NCBI GenBank assembly: GCA_023634235.1
Contig: JAMKCF010000022.1
Span: 1,488,001-1,552,000, forward strand
Length of the DNA: 64,000 nt
Origin: Pisaster brevispinus
Taxonomy: Eukaryota; Echinodermata; Asteroidea; Forcipulatida; Asteriidae
Direction of reading: 5' to 3'
Below the pieces are notes generated by a model. It worked only from the letters and a program-made list of their open reading frames with translations. It was not told where the DNA came from and made no database searches. Positions 21,227 through 32,222 of the stretch are shown here, piece after piece (positions within the stretch are counted from its first letter, which is position 1; each line of letters begins with the position of its first letter). The position numbers were made by a program, and so were the translations under genes.

Positions 21227-22429
21227 CTGTCCCCATCGCCTCACTCGCCCGCAGCCTGTGGTGATGCCATTAAAATTATAATTTTAAAAATTAAGCTGTT
21301 TTATTATTAAAATGCTAAATGTTTCATAGATAATTATGTCATGCTTACAGCATTAAAATAATTGATGCGTCTAGTTTCCATAATAACAGCCTCGACGGTG
21401 TTTTTGATAAAATTAATCATTTTTAAAAATAGGCCTACATGTATAAAGTGCACGTCCCCTTCAACCTTCCATAGTAATTTGTATGCCCCCTTTTGTCAAG
21501 TGAAAATCATGTGATCTTGTAATTTAAGTATGGAATTATGGCAGATGAGATACGCACAGAACTTTCAGTGTTTTTTTTGTGTGTTTTAATTTACCATCTT
21601 AGCTACATGCTGTATGTTTTGTATTCAGTCTAAAAGGTATTGTAGTGTAGTGTTAGTGTACTGGTAGGGCTATTGCACTCATCATAGCTGAACATAGTGT
21701 AAAGTTAGTATTTACTGTGTTATTTCAAACAATAATTCATCTTTCTACGTCTAGGACCATGGTTCCTCCATAGTGCATGGACTCACATGCATGAAGGAAG
21801 GTTTACCCTTAAAGATGCTCAACAACTTTTTCAGTCATGTAAGAAAAAAATCATACACAAAATCAAAACACTTCAACTTACAAGTTTATAGCAGTGTCAT
21901 AGCGCCTTGGAACTGTATACTTTGTTGTGAGCAGCATAGTAGAAGCATGTGCATGGACTTAACTGTTGGGTCAATTACAAGTTTGGACTTGCCAAGTTTG
22001 TAGTTCGCCAACACCTCAAAACAGTAACAGCGCCACCAGGCGCCTTAAGCCCTTGTCACATGACAAAAGGCAAACTTGGGTCCTGGGACTCGGGCACCAG
22101 TTGCATTGACCACAGACATTGGTCAAACCAACGTCCCTTGTCACAGATCCATCACCTTTTGGGGGTGTCAAAGGTCAACACTGTTTATCGTCCGCCTCAC
22201 TGGTACCCACGCAGCTAGCATGAAATTGCTATTGCATGTGTTGATTACCATGCGCGCATGCACGGTAGGTCTAGCTAAACCATGGTCCTTGGTCTGTGTG
22301 CATGGGGTGTTCATTCGCACAGTATCCACAGACGATTGTCAATTTTCACAATCACTATGCTGTTATTTTGTTGTCGCTGGTCTCGACCTGAGTCAAAAGA
22401 CTAGGGGCTCCTGCTAAGTGCAAAGCAGT
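21227..22429. other. no supported gene
   Basis: Frames of 76-113 codons (for example 22076-22417) have no domain, signal or splice evidence. No repeat structure was noted. Confidence 0.4.
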
Positions 22430-22437
22430 CATTTCAC

Positions 22438-23779
22438 CAGTGTTGTAGGTCTCGAGACCGGTTTTGCCGGTCTCGGGTCTCGGTCTCGCTCTCAGTACCC
22501 TGAGGTCTCGGTCTTGGTCTCGGTCTCGGCCCTTCTGGTCTCGAATATTTGACTGGTCTCGCTTCGAGACCAGCCTTTTTTACAATCATGCAACTCATTA
22601 GAGAACATCCCAATCTCCCTTCCCTGCCTGCGCTATAAGATTTTGCATCCAACCAGTAACATGTACAGAACACACACTGCGAAGCATGCACATAAAATAA
22701 TCCTGCACTTTGTACCATACATATACTGTACATACACATACATGAAAAGTATGTATTTTGCACGTGACACTGTACTTATGGGACCAGGGGTCGATTTCAC
22801 AAAGATAGTCCTAACTAAGGACTAGTCCAGGAGTTAAAAACTTGAGGCTAGTCCTAAGTTAGGACGAGTAACTTGTCCTAACTCGAGATCACACTAGTCT
22901 TAACTCTTTGTGAAATCCACCCCTAGTGTAGTAGACCTCCTTGCCAAATATACATGTAGTCACCATTGGCATCACGGTGGAAGGGTTGCTCCCAAAAAGG
23001 ATACAAGATGACAGCTTGTGAAACATCTACAGGAGTCAAAATGAATCTGCCCCTAGGTTAAGTGCACTACAGTTCCGGCAACAAATAGCTAAGAAACCAA
23101 CCCTTGAGTACAAAATTCTGTCAGTTCCAGCATACTCTACAGAGTCTTTAGCAGGGGGTGACATTATCATGCACCCCCATCAGGCAAGACTGTCAGTGGA
23201 AATGTTGGGCATGCTTATTTTTGTTTTAAAAATGCAATGAGAATGTTCTTTAAAATGTGCCACAAATAAACATACCATTTTTTTTAGATGTACAATTATC
23301 GTGTTTCTTTCACCTGACCAATGGTTTGGTAGAAGTGTTAAATTTTGGTTGAGTCCTGTGTTTTGTCATGATGATGTTTTCCCGATTCTGTGATTTTCTT
23401 TTTTCATATATCGTCCCTTTCTAGGATACAATCTTCCCATCAAATATATTACAGATTTTTTTTCCCCATTTGTGCTGGGTAGGTCTTTTATAGAGATGAG
23501 TAATACTAAACCCCCCAAAATAATAGAAGTTCACATGATTGATGTCTAGACCTGGTACATGTAGACAAGATGAGACTGCTTTTATTTCAGCACTTTTCTT
23601 TTTGATATGACGAGGAGTCGGGACTACATCCTTTGTTTTTTGTTAGTAGCTTGGTTTTTACCATTCTTTTCACATGTTGTTTACTTGTTTTCAATTCATG
23701 AGAGTACAATTGTGTGCACAATCACTCATACAATTTCACAAATTTACTTGACCCTTTTATGAATTAATTTATTCATTAA

Positions 23780-23814
<35 letters not shown>

Positions 23815-23876
23815 TGGACCTTCAGGTTTTGGTCTCGGTCTTGGTCTCGGACTATCGGGTCTCGACTACAACACTG
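22438..23876. mobile_element. 1.44-kb hAT-like non-autonomous DNA transposon
   Basis: It begins CAGTGTTGTAGGTCTCGAGA and ends TCTCGACTACAACACTG, so the termini are inverted repeats starting with CAG. It is flanked on both sides by the same 8 bases CATTTCAC (22430-22437 and 23877-23884), the target-site length typical of hAT elements. Both sub-terminal regions are packed with GGTCTCG or its inverse (22441-22565 and 23780-23860). No transposase frame is visible, so it depends on another element. Confidence 0.85.
22786..22924. repeat. nested 139-bp fold-back element
   Basis: It starts AGGGGTCGATTTCACAAAGA and ends TCTTTGTGAAATCCACCCCT, which is inverted with one or two mismatches. The interior is built of TAGTCCTAA and TTAGGAC words in both orientations. 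It lies inside the hAT-like element. Confidence 0.75.
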
Positions 23877-23884
23877 CATTTCAC

Positions 23885-24837
23885 ATGATTGGGCGTGTGT
23901 TCTTAGGACCATGGACCCCTTGCTTATTTCCCTCATGTATGTAAAAAGGCCTTGTTAGAAGTTATGGTTTTCAACTCTCTCAGTGCCCGTTATTTTTTAC
24001 GCTTGAACCTAAAATGCCCAGCTTTTTGAACTTTTTCAAAATTCTGTTTTAGAAGTATTTCCTGAGTGATAATGCCCTCTCGTGATAACATGTATATCAT
24101 GGGTTGATGTATGATTGATGACACTTTTTAAGTACCAAAAAAATTGATCGTACATACGACCTTGGCACTGAAAGAGTAAATGTTGCTGTACGTACATGAG
24201 CAAAGGCGTTAAACCTCAGTGCAACCTGTATGAAGTTCAACATGATGTCCCCCCTTACTCTTTTGATGGCTTGATGGTGACTGAATAGGGAGTAAAATAA
24301 AAAGTTTTGCTGAGATGTGCACTTACTTTCAGTGATTTGCAAATTTTATAACTTTTGATAACTGAGAAAGTACAGTCGGAAAAAGATCAATATTGGTTTG
24401 ATTCTGATCAATACCGATATTTATGAGAATCCAACTTTGAAATCCTGTTGAGTACTTCAAAAAAGTACATGTGTACAAAAGCAGCAAGTGAACATCAATT
24501 GTATACCTTGTTTTTGGAAACGTGTTTAATAGCTTGCTATGCTCTTTCGTAATCAACGTAATGACATACAATTGCTTTACAAACCACTTTAGAAAGATTA
24601 TTACATGTACACGTGTATTCATAATTTTAAAACCATATTATGCAATCCCGAACACTGATTGTTTGTCAGCCGACAAACACAATGCTCTAGTTGCCCTTTG
24701 CTATTATTTCTTCACTATGGTTACAACTGTGGGCTTGTTTTTTTTTGTTTTTTTTTATCACAGTGACTACAGTTTAATACATTTTCTAGCTTTTGAGAAA
24801 GACTCTGCTATGGTTAAAATGTGAGGCCAGTAACAAT
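23885..24837. other. unique flank left of the tandem array
   Basis: No gene is supported. Similarity to the repeated units begins abruptly at about 24838 (TTCTGTAGTTGTACCATA), which is the array edge. Confidence 0.5.
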
Positions 24838-26574
24838 TTCTGTAGTTGTACCATATAGTATTGCGTGCATTGAAAATGAGGAAATATTTGATACTCTCTT
24901 GCCAAAATATTAGGGTATAGAAGCTTGGGCTCTTCACAGCAGAGCTGTGTATTGAGAAAGTTGCGATTAGAAACCTATTATTTTGGTAAAACAAATCTGC
25001 ATGTGCACACACAGGGTGCTGAGCCATTTGCGAGTTAGATTTGAATAGTAGTCACAAAGAACAGCTCAAATGTGGGTGGTTCAGAACTGTTGCTATGTCA
25101 CATGGTTTGGGGCAAGCTTTTGCGTAAGGGACAGTGAACACGAGCACACAATTTGTGCAATTCATAATCATAGACGTTAAACCAGGCTTTGCCCATTAGG
25201 AGGTTGCTATACAAAAGTTTGGCCCGAACTATGTAACACCATCTTTAGTCTGAAGCATGCAATTTGAGTTTTCAGCTGTGACTAATCAAGTCATAGTATC
25301 AGACATTATTCAAAATCTACCTCACAAATGGCTGATATTGGAATTTTGACTACATATCTGAATAATATTGCACATAGCAACTACACTGAAATTAGGACCC
25401 CAACTCCTGCCACAAAATGTCCTTAGGAAAGGGTCATAATGTACACTGAATGTGGAAATGCAATTGGAGACAATAATTACCATCCCACAAAATTAGTAAA
25501 AGGTAAATGTGAAAATGCTACCAACTAACTCCATGAGCCACCTTTTGATAAACGAGTATAAACCCTAATAAAAACATCCACCTAATCTAGTGATTAGTTG
25601 AATGATGAAGAGACTTTTGTTCATTGTTGAAATTCTAATACATGTACATTGGTTAATTAAATTAAACAGCATGTTTGTTTGTGTGATACATTGCAGTTGT
25701 GCTAAAATATGCAACAGCTAATTTTTGTGCATTATTGAAATTCTAATACATGTACATTGGTTAATTAAACAGCGTGTAGGTGTGATACATTGCAGTTGTG
25801 TTTAAATATGCAACAGCTAATCTCATTCAAAGACTATGAATGATGACAAGTTAATAACATGTAGGAGAATATACACACAGAAATAAAACTTTATACAATG
25901 TAAATGAGTCTAAGGTGAGATTACAACATGTATTAATAAAGGGCGCACACACCTGCTTCATGAAAAACAATAACTTTACAATTGCTTATAAAGCTGTGTC
26001 AATTAAATGTTGCACTTAATTAATTTTTGGCCACAGACCCCTGATGAGGGGCTAATGTGAGCCTGCAGTGTCATTGGTCACTACTGATTACCCCCCCCCC
26101 CCACATATACACACTGGTACCCGACAGACTGCCACACACATTTATTCCCAAAAATGCATCCTTGTGGACCATTCCTTTGTTCTTTCCTTCGTCCCTGCAC
26201 TTGACAGTTTCCCATAGACTTTCTAGACAAATTTCCTTGTGGAGCACCCCAGTCTTTAGAATTTCCATGTGGAGACCTTTTGTTTTCCCTTGTTTGTTTT
26301 GTCCTTGGTCTCCATAAGGTACCGAAAATGAGCACAGCACCACAGGTTTCTTCTGTTTGCACATCAGGAAACCACATGTCGTATGTACTGTGGACTTAGT
26401 CTTCACAGTCTCCTGTGGGATTTTGTGGCAAGGGGCCATTTACACTGGTACCAGAGACTGCCACAAAGTACCATACCTTCCAGGCTAGCATTGGGTGCAT
26501 GGGTTTTTTCTGCTTGCACAGCTGGTGTTATCAAGAAATCCCATGCCTTTTTGAAATATGGTGGGCACTATAGA

Positions 26575-26731
26575 GCAAGTTCAGGTGGGCGACTAGAGTG
26601 ACTAGACTTACCAGAAACCATAGAGCACAGGGAGATTGATTAGATCGACCATGCACTAGAGCATGGTCGATCTAGTCAATTCGAGAGCTACGTCACACAG
26701 CCTAGTCACTCTAGTCGCCCACCGAACTTGC
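26575..26731. repeat. 158-bp fold-back element, unit 1
   Basis: The outer arms GGGCGACTAGAGTGACTAG and CTAGTCACTCTAGTCGCCC are exact inverses. The inner arms GATCGACCATGC and GCATGGTCGATC enclose a 6-base loop. GCAAGTTC and GAACTTGC bound the element. This copy is one base shorter (CCACCGAAC) than most. Confidence 0.85.
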
Positions 26732-27060
26732 CCTAAGCAGCGCACTGTTTGGTTTGGGTGTATACAGACAAATTTTCACAAACCTAACAGTGTCATAGTA
26801 TTGTGTCCACCATATCTCAAAATGGCTTATGGCTTGTGTACTGTGGACTTCCCCTCCACAAGTCTCCTGTGGCATTTTGTGACACGAGCCAGTTTTCTGG
26901 GAAAATTCATATTATATGTATAAATTTATGCATAACTTGCTCTTCTTATTTAGGTATATATCTAGCATTCATGCATACAGTGCAGGTGAAATTTGTTCGT
27001 CCAATTTAATATTATAAATTCAAAAAAATTGTGGAGGCGTCTTAAACAGAAAAAGTTATT

Positions 27061-27093
27061 AAAATTTATATAAATATTTATTTATTTATATAT

Positions 27094-27144
<51 letters not shown>

Positions 27145-27217
27145 TGTATTTGTTTATGTATTTATTTATTTTATTATTTATTGTATTATTTATTATTTAG
27201 TTATTTATTTATTTGAA
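27061..27217. repeat. (TTTA)n microsatellite, unit 1
   Basis: About 150 bp of TTTA with TTTG, TATG and TATTA interruptions, abutting the SINE-like repeat. Read on the - strand it is a (TAAA)n tail. Confidence 0.9.
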
Positions 27218-27492
27218 ATAAACCACAAGGAAACTGACTTGATATTTAATATTAAAAAGTCGCATCCCCTTAAGTTAAATCCCCTGCCTGCCGGTTCCCA
27301 GGTTGTATCGTAAAACTTGGGTGTGATCCCTGGCTACACGGCAGCTAACGGTTGAATAGCTTCTGACTGGCGCCCATGAACAAAGATATTGACTTATAGG
27401 GTGACCGCCATCATAGGGCCGGCTAGTTAGCTCAGCTTGTAGAGAACCGGTACGTTAATCCGGAGGTTTATTTTCCTTGTTCAAACCCAAAA
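27218..27492. repeat. tRNA-related SINE-like repeat, unit 1
   Basis: It is homologous to each arm of the palindrome at 4986-5550. It shares AATATTAAAAAGTCGCATCC, GGTGTGATCCCTGGCTACAC and the tRNA-like TTAGCTCAGC...GTACGTTAATCCGGAGG. The T arm and B box are deleted. The microsatellite at its left end is an A-rich tail if the element reads on the - strand, but then the tRNA-like part is antisense. Confidence 0.8.
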
Positions 27493-27611
27493 TTTTAATA
27501 TATTTGTTTCATTACATTTCCAACAGCACAATTAACACCAATAACAGGATGGTGATGAGGAAACTTGAAGAAATGTTCAGTTTTACATGTGTTAAGAAAA
27601 CCCCAATTGCG

Positions 27612-28168
27612 GAAAACTCATGCAATCAGGTAGGGACTGAAAACACAGTTTACTTGCAAGACTCCGGTCTGATCAAACGGGTATGATTGGTGAAAACTCC
27701 TGCAATCAGGTAGGGACTGAAAACACAGTTCGCGTGCAAGACTCCGGTCTGATCAAACGGGTATGATTGGTGAAAACTCATGCAATCAGGTAGGGACTGA
27801 AAACACAGTTCACTTGCAAGACTCCGGTCTGATCAAACGGGTATGATTGGTGAAAACTCCTGCAATCAGGTAGGGACTGAAAACACAGTTCGCGTGCAAG
27901 ACTCCGGTCTGATCAAACGGGTATGATTGGTGAAAACTCATGCAATCAGGTAGGGACTGAAAACACAGTTCACTTGCAAGACTCCGGTCTGATCAAACGG
28001 GTATGATTGGTGAAAACTCATGCAATCAGGTAGGGACTGAAAACACAGTTCAATTGCAAGACTCCGGTCTGATCAAACGGGTATGATTGGTGAAAACTCA
28101 TGCAATCAGGTAGGGACTGAAAACACAGTTCGTGTGCAAGACTCCGGTCTGATCAAACGGGTATGATC
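27612..28168 (+). repeat. 80-bp minisatellite, 7 copies, unit 1
   Basis: Each copy contains GCAATCAGGTAGGGACTGAA and ACTCCGGTCTGATCAAACGG. Two variants alternate (CTCAT...CACTT and CTCCT...CGCGT), giving a partial 160-bp higher-order pattern. Every copy holds a splice-donor-like CAG|GTAGGG. The first copy merges with an upstream + strand open frame (27527-27629) that could be an exon: acceptor TTTCCAACAG, reading RKLEEMFSFTCVKKTP. It lies just 3' of the GPCR. Confidence 0.95.
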
Positions 28169-28175
28169 CAAGCAT

Positions 28176-29139
28176 CTAGTTTGTCTTGATACACGGAATG
28201 TGTCGCTTAAAATATTGGTACCATGATGTCAGCAGAGTGTGGGCAGTTTGGCGAAATCCGGCATTCCTCAGGTAGTAGATCAATATGTTCAACCAACTGT
28301 TTGTTAGAGAAGGTAACACCGACAGAAAGAAAACCATGATTTTTGAATCGGGGTAAGTGCGTGGATCGACAAAAGATAAGATCAAAGCTGGCAAGCTGGC
28401 AAAACAGGCAGTGGAAACTATGAGAAGCATTGTGTGCACTGCTTTGTGGTTTGGTCTTGGTGCCTCCAGCTGATTTCCAGCAAGTGCAAGTTGATTGTTC
28501 ACAGCATTAATTTGTCGAGCATGATGGCGTGAGATCATGAAGAGTCTGGTGTATGTTATGAAAACAACAAGCAGACTACTGGTTATGGTGCAATTTGAGA
28601 TCACTCTCACAAATAGAATGTATTCATTATGCACTTCTTTTAAGTAAAAAACACACGTCATACTGAGTGGACTGAAAAATGATGTCCATTCATTTAAGAA
28701 ACCACCCCAAGTTGCTATGAATGTTCCAATCCCCCATACAGAACATGCAGCAATTCGTGCTCGCCTGACTGTAACAAGTGAATTGTATTGAAGTGCATGA
28801 ACAACTGAAATGTATCGATCAACAGTAAAGATAAGTAGAGAAAGATGAGACACACATAAAAAAAGGTTCCATAAATGCTTGTATTCCACAAAGCATAGAG
28901 TTACCGCAGTTTCCACAAATCACTGATAAGCTTGCTGGAACAGCCAAAAACAAACCAACACCAAGGTCTGCGACTGTCATGGACCTCAGTAATACTTTGG
29001 TTGTTTCTTGGATACTGTTGACTTTAGGCAAAACAATTAAAGAAAATAAGCCCAGTGTAATGGTGAGAACTGAAGTCACCCCGACAATGATACCTTTGAT
29101 AGCGCTGTAATCGGTCTCGTCGCTCTCGGTTTTATTCAT
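28176..29139 (-). pseudogene. rhodopsin-class GPCR, copy 1 (frameshifted)
   Basis: Same gene as copies 2-6 but broken. The frame from the ATG at 29139 (MNKTESDETDYSA) runs through TM1, TM2 and into TM3, then stops after about 106 codons. The rest continues in another frame down to 28176. Compared with copy 2, the stretch CACACATATTAAAAAAGG has become CACACATAAAAAAAGG, a net loss of 2 nt at about 28857-28865, in TM3 just before the DRY motif. Total length is 964 nt against 966, so this is the only indel. It is the outermost copy of the array. Elsewhere it keeps DRYISV, the TM4 Trp and NILIYY, so inactivation looks recent. Confidence 0.9.
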
Positions 29140-29330
29140 GGTGGAGTTATTGTTGTCAGCCTGATAAAAGAACTACACGGAGCAACATGTAGATGTTGCC
29201 AGTTGGATCCTCCAGATGTTGAATTTAAGTAAACGTTCCTCTCCAGACTAAATGACTAAAACACAGCGTACCTTTACCAGATCAATTCAGGTTGAATAGA
29301 GATATTGTTCCCAACAATTGTTCCCAAACT

Positions 29331-29456
29331 CAAGACAATGGCGAGTATGTCAACATTGAGGATATGGATGATGGTGACTGCGACATCGACGAAAATAATC
29401 TTGAGAATACCACAATAATGGAGAATGTTGCAAATGGTAACGTTGATACGGACTGA
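29331..29456 (+). other. short + strand open frame with acidic Tyr-containing tail, unit 1
   Basis: It reads QDNGEYVNIEDMDDGDCD, then ENNLENTTIMENV and NGNVDTD before TGA. It is very acidic and has a YVN sequence of the type bound by SH2 adaptors. It resembles the cytoplasmic end of a receptor or its last exon, but I cannot name a parent gene. It lies about 190 bp upstream of the GPCR start, on the opposite strand. It could be a relic exon caught in the duplication, or chance. Confidence 0.3.
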
Positions 29457-30329
29457 ATCTTTGAAATCAACAAATGTCCCATTAAGAGTAATTCCAATCT
29501 GCAGTGTTTTGTCTTCTCCGGCCAGTGTTGAGCTAAAACGCTAAAAGCAGAATTGATACATGAGTTGAGTAACGCTGACATTGGCTGTTCCTAAAATCTG
29601 ACTGCAACTGTGCAATGCAGTTAATGGGCTGGCTTTAAGTGTTGAAGGTTTCATATTGGATGCAGTGGCTTGCTTTGTAGACCATGTTTACTCTGTCTGA
29701 CATATCATTAAATATCACTTTACGCTAATTGCAAATATTGCCTGATAACAAAACTGAGGAGTTTGTACATTGTTTAGGTAGTTTGTCAGCAGCCGAAGTT
29801 TCAGCTGAATAAAGTTGGCTGTGTAGACCCCTGTTATTGGCTGTCACATCATTTAAAAAACAATTTAAATTCAATATCAATAAATATTTTTTGATAACTC
29901 AAGCTCTTGACTTTTTATAGTAAGATGACACAATTTCATCAGCTGAAGTTTTAGATTAATAAAGTTGGCTTTGTGTACCCCATTATTGCCTGACAGGTAA
30001 CTGAAAAGAAACCTTGAATAATTTGAAAAAATTCAGTGATCGTTCTAGTTATCAAATAAGCCTGTTTGACATAATGGTCCTTGCCAATCTTCATACAGAT
30101 GTTTGATTTTGAAGAGAGACAGTCAGTTGATCTATACTTAAAAAATTAATTGACAGATTTCTGTTGCTTGCCAGTCTTTTTTGTCAGCAGAAATTGATTT
30201 TTTACGGTACAATGTAGTCTAGCAGACATCGACTGGTATCTCTGACTAGATTAAACCTGATTTCTTTGCAGTGCAGTATTTTGATGTAAATGACAATCAG
30301 TAAACATACCATGCATTCTTTAGCCGATT

Positions 30330-30830
30330 GCAGCCTAACTTGGTCTAGTGCTTCATTAGCTTGAGAGCTACCTTAGGGTTGTAAACAAAGATTTTGGCCA
30401 GAGGTCATGTAGCGGTCAGCAGAGGTCATTTTAATGAACATTTCCAAAAACCTTTTTCCCCACATTCGTTAGCCGATTGCAGCACTTAGTCCAATGCTCA
30501 TTAGCCTGAGCAATGATTTTGGCCTGTGGTGACCTATTGGTCAGCAGTGGTCATTTTATTTTTAAAACAAAAACATGTTTTAATTTTAACATTTTGAATA
30601 GAATTTTTTCATCTGAGGATGTTTATAACATTTGGCTTATTGCAGCCTAACTTCGACCAATGCTTCATTTGACCGAGAAAAGAGTTTTGCCAGTGGTCAC
30701 CTGTTGATCAGCAATGGTCATTTTATATAATTAAAAAAAAAACCTTTTCACATTTTAAATGTATTTTATTTAAGGATGTTTATAAAATTTGGCCAATGGT
30801 CATCTAGTGGTCAGTAGTGGTCATTTAACA
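30330..30830. repeat. GGTCA-rich degenerate tandem repeat, unit 1
   Basis: Four diverged copies of about 130-150 bp each carry a block like GGCCAGAGGTCATGTAGCGG, then TCAGCAGAGGTCATTTT. The blocks are at about 30397, 30521, 30688 and 30793. AGGTCA and GGTCA are nuclear-receptor half-site words, but the spacing may simply reflect the repeat. A separate degenerate pair of about 145-bp repeats (CAGCTGAAGTTTYAG...AAAGTTGGCT) lies at about 29655-30000. Confidence 0.6.
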
Positions 30831-30863
30831 GAAATTTACAGAATTATTCTCCTCTGCTACCTA

Positions 30864-32222
30864 CTCTATTCTACTCTACTCTACTCTACTCTACTCTACT
30901 CTATCTTGTAGCTGTTAGGCCGTAGGGGCGAAGAGATGGCAGTCACAACACACTTCCTCCACAACTCTTGATCTTCAGCAGTCCTCAACAATTGCTCCCA
31001 GTTCAGTCCCATCCATTCCTTCACATTGTCTACCCATGTCTTAGGTGGTCACCCTTTTTTCTGGTTCCTCCTGTTGACCCCTCCAGTATGATGTTAGCCA
31101 AGCTACCTTTCCATCTTATGACATGACCAAACCACCGGAGTTTCCATCTTTTAACAATGGAGAGAAGCCTCTCCTGCTTTCCAATGTGATGCTCCATGAG
31201 CTTTCGAACTGCTTTATTGGTGGTATGCGTAGAGTAATGCACCTGAAGAAGTCTGCGCATAATGAATTCATTTTGAAAGCATTGATGCGTTCTCCATCTC
31301 TGCTGTGATAGTCTAGGTCTCACATCCATATAAGAATATTGATACAATGAGTGCTCGCAGAAGATGCACTCTAGATGTCATTGCAACTGATTTGTTTCGT
31401 CCGATTGGTCTTAGCTTGGACAGGGTGGAAGTTGCTGTAGCTATCTTGATTTTTATTTCAGCTACTGACCTAGCATCGTCGGAGATGGTTGCTCCCAAGT
31501 ATTTGAACTGGTGCACGCCAGCTAGTTTTTCACCATCAAGTGTCACTGTAGTCTCCTCACCATTTCCCATCTTCATAATTTTGCTCTTGGGTGCACTTAT
31601 TTCCATTCCATACTTCTTGGGGCTCTTTGAAAGCCTATCTAAGAAGTCAGTCAGTTCTTCAGCAAGGCCAGCAATGAGATCTATATCATCCGCATATCTT
31701 AAGTTGGTCAACTGCCTTCCACCGATCTTGACACTTCCTTCAAAATCTTCTAGAGCTTCTGCCATAATGTGTTCAAGGAACACTTTGAAAAATGGTGGGA
31801 GACAGAAGACATCCTTGTCGCACTCCTACACGTGTACGAAACCACTCGCTAATTTGGTCACCATTGAGGACGGCGCTTTGTAATGCCTTATACAGTGCCT
31901 CAATGGAGTTCACAATTCCTTTGCTGATCTTGAATTTTCTAAGGATGGCGCAAGGACCGTCTTGCCAAACACGATCAAAGGCCTTTTTGAAGTCAATGAA
32001 AGTATGATAAAGGACTTTCTTATCATTCCTGTATTTCTCACAGAGGACACGAAGGTTGAAATTTTGCTCTGTTGTACTGCATCCTCTTCGGAAGCCAGCC
32101 TGCTCCTCGGCAATGATCTTCTCTGCCTGTGGGCGTAGTCTGTTCAGAATGATACGTAGCTCAGGATTTTACTTGGGTGACTGATAAGACTGATTGTGCA
32201 GTAGTTGTTACACAACTTCAAC
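30864..32222 (-). mobile_element. non-LTR retrotransposon remnant with reverse transcriptase core, unit 1
   Basis: Read on the - strand: NYCTISLISHPSK, LNRLRPQAEKIIAEEQAGFR, FIDFKKAFDRVW, GVRQGCLLSPTIF, LRYADDIDLIAG (catalytic YADD), KYLGATIS, LLRALIVSIFLYGCET, then the C-terminal RWFGHVIRWKGSLANIILEG. At least three frameshifts or stops separate these blocks, so it is dead. It is 5'-truncated. The 3' end is a (TAGAG)n tail, seen as (CTCTA)n at 30864-30903. The motifs are those of LINE reverse transcriptases; I cannot assign the clade with confidence. Confidence 0.85.

Noticed and set aside
22076..22417. 113-codon + strand frame
   Set aside because: No domain, no splice signals and no signal peptide of note; overlapping frames of similar length exist, so chance is likely.
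26071..26439. Overlapping frames of about 100-120 codons in the left half of each unit, both strands
   Set aside because: They lie in a dispersed repeat (related to 10300-10610), shift frame between units and have no domain.
27612..28168. Regular 80-bp repeats considered as a CRISPR array
   Set aside because: The whole 80-bp unit is conserved with no unique spacers, the genome is eukaryotic, and copies vary like a minisatellite.
27527..29456. Joining the 27527-27629 candidate exon to the 29331 acidic tail as one spliced gene
   Set aside because: The donor is phase 0 while the plausible acceptors before the tail need one extra base, so the frame would not hold.
29330..29581. 83-codon - strand frame MSALLNSC present in units 1 and 2, shortened in 3 and 4
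   Set aside because: Its length is not kept between units and no unit 5 equivalent is open. The opposite-strand acidic frame is the better-kept reading, though that too is uncertain.
31347..31883. 178-codon + strand frame (and the 252-codon version at 45594-46352)
   Set aside because: It is the antisense shadow of the retrotransposon reverse transcriptase on the - strand.
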